Positions 59,825-64,000 of a stretch of 64,000 nt of DNA are shown here, one piece after another; within the stretch, counting starts at the first letter, position 1; the number at the start of each line of letters is the position of its first letter. The translations under genes were made by a program, and so were the position numbers. The notes below the pieces were generated by a model, which was not told the DNA's origin, made no database searches, and was given only the letters and a program-made list of their open reading frames with translations. Origin of the DNA: UBA1240 sp045599185 (lineage in GTDB: Bacteria > Spirochaetota > Spirochaetia > Treponematales > Treponemataceae). Where the stretch lies: assembly GCA_045599185.1 (NCBI GenBank), contig JAZRVO010000014.1:1-64000 (forward strand), in the 5' to 3' direction.

Positions 59825-61398
59825 AAGAAACACAGACAGAAAAGAAGAAAAAGACCATTTTTTTGGGCTTTTTTGAAAAACATTCGCGGATTTGCCTGAT
59901 TTTTGCTTTATTTTTGCTTTTTGTACTGCTTTTTGCAAATTCTTCAAAATGGTATTTCAGAAAGGATTTTTCGCACGACAAACTTTATACGCTTTCGTCT
60001 TTTACAAAAGAATTGCTGGACACTTTGGGCGAAAAAATGCAGATAACTTATTATGTATCAGAAAAACTCCAAAATCTCTATCCGCAAACCACCGATATTG
60101 CTGAATTTTTAAAAGCCTACGCCAATTATTCAAGACAAATAAGCCTGAAAATTGTTGACCCGCAAAAAGACGGTTCTGCCGGAATTCTTGAACAAATGGG
60201 AATTTTGCCGCAGCAGCTGCAAAGCAGCAGTCAGGACGAAACTTCTCTTTTAACAGTTTTTTCTGCAATTGTTGTTGAATATTCGGGAAAAAGTGAATCA
60301 ATTCCTTTTCTGCTAAGCACAACCGGCCTGGAATTCGATTTGGATAGCCGCCTGCAATACATGGCAACCGGAAAACAGCGCCGGGCGGCGGTAATTATTG
60401 GCAATAATCAGGACATAAACGAAACTTACCCGTACCTGCTGCCTTGGCTGCAAAGTGCCGGTTTTATTGCAGGCGAAATTTTGCCCAGGCAGCTGCCTTT
60501 AATTGACGCAGGCACGCCGCTTTTAATAATTGGCAGCAATGCACTGGACGATGACGACATTTTTGCAATAGAAACCCACATTATGGCCGGTTCAAACGCG
60601 GCAATTTTTACAAGCCCAAATACGGTTAACGCTTTCAGCGACTGGCAGACGCAAACAGACAGAAATACAAAGTTTTTGCAGCTTCTGGATTTTTGGGGAT
60701 TTAAAATTCAGAATGAACTTGTGCTGGATTTGGCCAATTTTCGTCTTACCATGCAAAGCCCAACTACCGAAGGCGGCACTTACAACGAATATTTGAATTA
60801 CCCGTTCTGGCTTGTAACGAAAAATGCCCAGAATACGGCTTTGGCAGGTTCGCTTGCAGCAGCTTTTTACGGTGCAGAACTTTACTGGCCAAGCCCAATG
60901 GAACTTTTTGAAAGCAACGAACTGAAAATTGAACCGTTTTTGAAAACATCGCCTGCCGCATGGTTAATGGCCGAACCTTTTGACACAGATCCATTCACCA
61001 ACAAAGGTGCAGGCAAAGGTGCAAAAAGCGAACACGTACTGGCCGCAAGTGCGCAGGGCGTGCTGAACGGTTTTTATACAACCGGCAAAAGCCAGCCGGT
61101 AAAATTATTTGTCTGCGGCGACCAGTTTTTGCCTTCAAAAATGATTGAATATACGAACAGCCCGAACAACCTTGATTTTGTTACGAACGTAATGCTTTTT
61201 TTAAACGGAGAAGACGAACTTTTGCAGATTAGAAGCAAGGGAATGCGCAGCAATTCGCTGGAAAAAATCAGCGAAAAAGATGAATTGGCAAAAGCAAAAA
61301 ACCGCACGATTTTTGACTGCCTGATTTTGCCATGCCTGATTGTTGGTTTTATTTGGGCAGTAACCGGCATTTTGCGCCACAAAAGGAAGTTTTTATGA
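59821..61398 (+). CDS. GldG-like ABC auxiliary protein
   Basis: A 525-residue protein with a membrane anchor near residues 17-40 and a second helix at the C-terminus (IFDCLILPCLIVGFIWAVTGI). Between lies a large extracytoplasmic domain of the GldG/ABC-type uncharacterised family (FSHDKLYTLSSFTKELLDTL, YVSEKLQNLYPQTTDIAEFLKAYANYS). It likely works with the ABC-2 permease in envelope transport. ATG 59821 overlaps the permease stop and has AAAGGAA before it; the earlier in-frame ATG at 59803 lies inside the permease gene. Confidence 0.85.
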   Translation: MKETQTEKKKKTIFLGFFEKHSRICLIFALFLLFVLLFANSSKWYFRKDFSHDKLYTLSSFTKELLDTLGEKMQITYYVSEKLQNLYPQTTDIAEFLKAYANYSRQISLKIVDPQKDGSAGILEQMGILPQQLQSSSQDETSLLTVFSAIVVEYSGKSESIPFLLSTTGLEFDLDSRLQYMATGKQRRAAVIIGNNQDINETYPYLLPWLQSAGFIAGEILPRQLPLIDAGTPLLIIGSNALDDDDIFAIETHIMAGSNAAIFTSPNTVNAFSDWQTQTDRNTKFLQLLDFWGFKIQNELVLDLANFRLTMQSPTTEGGTYNEYLNYPFWLVTKNAQNTALAGSLAAAFYGAELYWPSPMELFESNELKIEPFLKTSPAAWLMAEPFDTDPFTNKGAGKGAKSEHVLAASAQGVLNGFYTTGKSQPVKLFVCGDQFLPSKMIEYTNSPNNLDFVTNVMLFLNGEDELLQIRSKGMRSNSLEKISEKDELAKAKNRTIFDCLILPCLIVGFIWAVTGILRHKRKFL

Positions 61399-62306
61399 CA
61401 ATTTCAAAAATCAGCAGGCAAAAAAACTTTTTTTTTGTTCTTCTGGCGTTGTGCGCTTTTTTGAGCCTAACGCTTTTTCCGGGTAATTCCACCCAGGAAA
61501 AAGGGCTGGTTGGAAAGGAAAGTGTGATATTAAATCCAAAATACAAAGCTGAAATTTGCGAAATCCGTTTAAGGCTTGACGATGAAGAATTGCGCCTGCT
61601 AAAGCAAAACGGCATTTGGTTTGGCCAAAGTGAAGGTTTGTTTTTTGAAGCCGACGCGCAAAAAATTGAACGCCTGCAGGAAGAATTATGCAGCAAGCGA
61701 ACCATTTATCAGGTTTCTGCAAACGCAGCACTTTTTGAAGACTACGGGCTGGATGAAAAAAACGGGTTTAATGTTAAGGCTTTGCTGAACGACCAGACAA
61801 TTGCGGCAGATTTGTATTTTGGCAAAAGCAATTTTAACGGCAGTTTAATCAGTTTAAGAAGCAGCAAGAATAATAATATTTTACAAACTTTAGACAGTTT
61901 TTATACTTTTTTATACATACAAGCGAATAATTGGGCAGACTTGCAGCTTATAAAAACACAAACAGGCAATTTTTACAATGAAGAAGTTTTGCAATGCACA
62001 ATCAATAATGAAAAATTTCAAAACCTAACCGGCGAAAAAACTGCTGATTTTAACGCGAATCAAAACGCACTGAACGATTATCTGAATTTATTGAAAAGTG
62101 CCAGAGGTTCCAGCCTTACAAACAAACAGCAGTTTGAAAACCAGATTCCGTGCATGGAGATTAAAATTGAAACATTGCACAAAACTTTTCAGTTTAACAT
62201 TTTCGCCTTTGGCGATGACTTTGCAATTGTAAGCAGCAGCGATTTTTTCGGGACAAACTGCGCTTTAGTAATTTCTGCATGGACATACAAACGCCTGCAA
62301 CCGTAA
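61395..62306 (+). CDS. DUF4340-like secreted protein
   Basis: A 303-residue protein with a signal anchor (KNFFFVLLALCAFLSLTLFPG) and beta-rich repeats: EIRLRLDDEELRLLKQNGIWFGQSEGLFFEADAQKIERLQEELC, ending in a WADLQLI block. This matches DUF4340 proteins, which follow GldG-like genes in many bacteria. Start ATG 61395 overlaps the upstream stop by four bases. Function unknown, predicted periplasmic partner of the ABC system. Confidence 0.8.
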   Translation: MTISKISRQKNFFFVLLALCAFLSLTLFPGNSTQEKGLVGKESVILNPKYKAEICEIRLRLDDEELRLLKQNGIWFGQSEGLFFEADAQKIERLQEELCSKRTIYQVSANAALFEDYGLDEKNGFNVKALLNDQTIAADLYFGKSNFNGSLISLRSSKNNNILQTLDSFYTFLYIQANNWADLQLIKTQTGNFYNEEVLQCTINNEKFQNLTGEKTADFNANQNALNDYLNLLKSARGSSLTNKQQFENQIPCMEIKIETLHKTFQFNIFAFGDDFAIVSSSDFFGTNCALVISAWTYKRLQP

Positions 62307-62407
62307 AAATAACAAAACTAGCAGCAGCAAAGTACCTTGAACAGCAGTGTAAAATACTTTATACTGCAATGGTAAAAAAAAAGTAAAACCCTTCAAAGGA
62401 TTTGCCT

Positions 62408-62614
62408 ATGGAAAAGAAAATTTATGTAGAAGGTTTGGACGACTCAAATGAGGGTGCGGTTCAAGGTGCGGTAGCTGCGGTTGCAGGCGTAGTAAGTTGT
62501 ACTGCTACAGCAGCTAAGATGCAGGTTCTTGTAAACTTCGATGAAGGAACAGCCGGCATTGAAGACGCAATCAACAGCGCAATCAGTGGTGCAGGTGTTA
62601 CACCGCTGAACTAA
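62408..62614 (+). CDS. Small HMA-fold-like protein without metal-binding cysteines
   Basis: A 68-residue protein with the beta-alpha-beta-beta-alpha-beta layout of heavy-metal-associated domains: KIYVEGLDDSNEGAVQGAVAAVAGV, then VNFDEGTAGIEDAINSAISGAG. The CxxC that binds copper or zinc is absent (the matching place reads DDSNEG). AAGGA precedes the ATG by seven bases; a TTG six bases earlier is less likely. A strong terminator follows, so it is a short monocistron. Function not known; a metal chaperone role looks unlikely. Confidence 0.72.
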   Translation: MEKKIYVEGLDDSNEGAVQGAVAAVAGVVSCTATAAKMQVLVNFDEGTAGIEDAINSAISGAGVTPLN

Positions 62615-62631
62615 TTCCATTTAATAATAAC

Positions 62632-62666
62632 AAAAGGTTCTGCTAAAAACAGAACCTTTTATTTTT
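62632..62666 (+). terminator. Rho-independent terminator of the small HMA-like gene
   Basis: Perfect 11-bp arms AAAAGGTTCTG (62632-62642) and CAGAACCTTTT (62650-62660) followed by T. Confidence 0.9.
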
Positions 62667-62772
62667 GGGTTACAGCAACCATCAAAAAAAAGCAAAATCA
62701 AGGTTTCACGCATTTAATACCTTAACTTTGCCGTTTTTCCTATCCATATCCAGAATTTTTCAAAAAGCAAAC

Positions 62773-63795
62773 TTAATTATCTGCAACCTGCGAACGGCCA
62801 AGCTGACCGCAGGCACCGCCAATTGTCCTGCCGCGCCGTGTACGCAGCGTTGCAGAAATTCCGGCTTTTTCCAGCCGGTTAACCAGTGCATGGGTTTCTG
62901 CGGCACTCGGCTCGGTAAACGGCAGTCCCGGAACAGGATTCCACGGAATAAGATTGAAATGAACGTTTAAACCTCTTGCAAAACTGATTAAATTGTCAGC
63001 ACTTTTATCGCCGGTATTAACGTTATGCAGAAGTGCGGCTTCCAAAGTACAGCGGGTACCGGTTTTTTCAGTATAATATTTTATTGCCTTTTTCAAATCT
63101 TCCAGCGAATTTCCTTTTGCTACAGGCATCAGTTCCTTTCGCAAATCTTCATCAGCCGTCGTTAAAGAAACTGCAAGGCGTAAAAGAGGCCCGTTATCGG
63201 CAAGGTCGTAAATGCCGGAACAAACGCCACAAGTAGAAAGGGTAATGCGCCTTTTAGAAAGATTACGACCCTGTTCATTTGAAAGTACGGCAATTGCCTT
63301 ACGGATTGAATCAAGATTCTGCATCGGTTCGCCCATACCCATAAAAACAATGTTATCCAGTTTTCCGGCGCGGCTTTCCAGATGCAAAAACTGTTCAACA
63401 ATTTCGCCCGGCGTTAAATTGCGACCAAAACCAAGTTTTCCAGTCTGGCAGAAAGCACAGCCCATGCCGCAGCCAGCCTGACACGAAACACAGGCGGTTT
63501 TCCGCTGTTCGGCATCGGTCAGCAGAACCGTTTCTATCAGACGGCCGTCATCAAGTTCAATCTGAAGCTTAATCGTACCGTCCGGGTCAACAAGTTCTTT
63601 ACTGATTTTTGTAGAATACAAAGAATGAGCAGAAGAAAGGGAAGCACGCAAATCTTTTGACAAGTTTGTCATCTCGTCAAAAGATTTTGCACCATCGGCA
63701 ATCCACTTGAAAATCTGTTTCGCGCGGAATTTTGCGTCTAATTTTAAATAATCACAAAGTTCATCAGGCAAAAGCCCGGTAATATCTTCCGGCAT
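62773..63795 (-). CDS. rlmN: Dual-specificity RNA methyltransferase RlmN
   Basis: A 340-residue radical SAM enzyme methylating A2503 of 23S rRNA and A37 of certain tRNAs. The cluster-binding CxxxCxxC is in SCQAGCGMGCAFCQTGKLG; MGMGEPMQN, a later ITLSTCGVCSGI and a C-terminal RRGRTIGGACGQL with the methyl-accepting Cys are all present. Length is about normal. The gene ending at 63802 lies six bases upstream in the same direction. Confidence 0.95.
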   Translation of the reverse strand: MPEDITGLLPDELCDYLKLDAKFRAKQIFKWIADGAKSFDEMTNLSKDLRASLSSAHSLYSTKISKELVDPDGTIKLQIELDDGRLIETVLLTDAEQRKTACVSCQAGCGMGCAFCQTGKLGFGRNLTPGEIVEQFLHLESRAGKLDNIVFMGMGEPMQNLDSIRKAIAVLSNEQGRNLSKRRITLSTCGVCSGIYDLADNGPLLRLAVSLTTADEDLRKELMPVAKGNSLEDLKKAIKYYTEKTGTRCTLEAALLHNVNTGDKSADNLISFARGLNVHFNLIPWNPVPGLPFTEPSAAETHALVNRLEKAGISATLRTRRGRTIGGACGQLGRSQVADN

Positions 63796-63801
63796 TTGCG
63801 C

Positions 63802-64000
63802 TTAAGCCATCAACTTGTCTAAAGTTTCGTTTACCAGCTGGCAGCGAATACCCAGTTTCTGAAAATTCTGCAATGTTTCAACTGCATTTTTGCGGTCACC
63901 GCACTGCATGTAACAGTCAGAAAGATCAAGATACAGACGATAGTTTTTAGGATCGCTCTGTATCAGGCGTACCAGGCTTGAAATCGCATCATCATACCGC
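63802..64000 (-). CDS. TPR-type protein (partial, N-terminus beyond window edge)
   Basis: An open minus-strand frame enters from the right edge and ends at TAA 63802-63804, giving 65 residues. The sequence is a tetratricopeptide unit: YDDAISSLVRLIQSDPKNYRLYLDLSDCYMQCGDRKNAVETL, then a short capping helix. It is the C-terminus of a larger helical-repeat protein; its role cannot be told. It precedes rlmN in an operon. Confidence 0.75.
   Translation of the reverse strand, partial: RYDDAISSLVRLIQSDPKNYRLYLDLSDCYMQCGDRKNAVETLQNFQKLGIRCQLVNETLDKLMA

Noticed and set aside
1..64000. tRNA, rRNA, CRISPR array, prophage or insertion sequence
   Set aside because: No TPsiC-like GGTTCGAA block in an intergenic gap, no regularly spaced 25-40 bp repeats, no transposase, integrase or phage structural motifs were seen.

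Overview
The window reads as a chromosomal segment of a host-associated spirochaete, most likely a Treponema: AT-rich DNA, a P83/100-type antigen, the paired TIGR03545/TIGR03546-type genes, a PcnB-type poly(A) polymerase, an RnfCDGEAB-like cluster, the P-loop/Asp23 fusion and several treponemal secreted proteins. I see no rRNA, tRNA, CRISPR array, phage or intact insertion sequence. Gene assignments come from motifs read by eye; no alignment or search was run.

Layout. 1-5.1 kb (minus): a surface polysaccharide operon (ABC-2 exporter permease, polytopic GT87-like protein, rfbA, rfbD, GT2 cut by the window edge). 5.3-6.7 kb: XRE regulator and a secreted protein. 7-13 kb (plus): aminotransferase, glgA, and the TIGR03546/03545 pair. 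13-19 kb: GtrA, P83/100, an RNA uracil methyltransferase, an alpha/beta hydrolase and pcnB. 19.1-25.5 kb (minus): a six-gene cluster of circularly permuted ATP-grasp, alpha-E, transglutaminase, two M14-like amidohydrolases (one apparently dead) and a FUSC-like membrane domain fused to a degenerate HAD domain, preceded by two tandem terminator-like hairpins. 25.7-34 kb: OhrR/Gpx peroxide response, TSCPD protein, histidine phosphatase, cysK with a double operator, XRE/membrane pair, a NapH-like ferredoxin with palindromic operators, and pdxR-pdxST. 34-40 kb: TPR protein, P-loop/Asp23 fusion, RluA, GDP-mannose enzymes. 40-48.7 kb: PAP2-like protein, an unknown membrane protein, an RnfCDGEAB-like cluster that lacks most canonical flavin and membrane iron-sulfur ligands, and a GH57-like protein lacking its nucleophile. 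48.8-52.3 kb: an RNase III homologue and a HIRAN-domain protein, each behind a nearly identical 45-bp promoter element, followed by a WYL regulator. 52.4-62.6 kb (plus): metG, FemAB-like, isochorismatase-like, rnz, and an ABC-2/GldG/DUF4340 system. 62.8-64 kb (minus): rlmN and a TPR protein cut by the edge.

The strongest candidates for something undescribed are (i) the RNase III-HIRAN-WYL locus with its duplicated promoter element, (ii) the Rnf-like complex that seems stripped of its internal redox cofactor sites, and (iii) the ATP-grasp/alpha-E/transglutaminase cluster with its pseudoenzyme partners and tandem attenuator leader. A repeated theme is family members that keep the fold signature but have lost catalytic residues (HAD, M14, GH57, MA-type peptidase, Rnf subunits).
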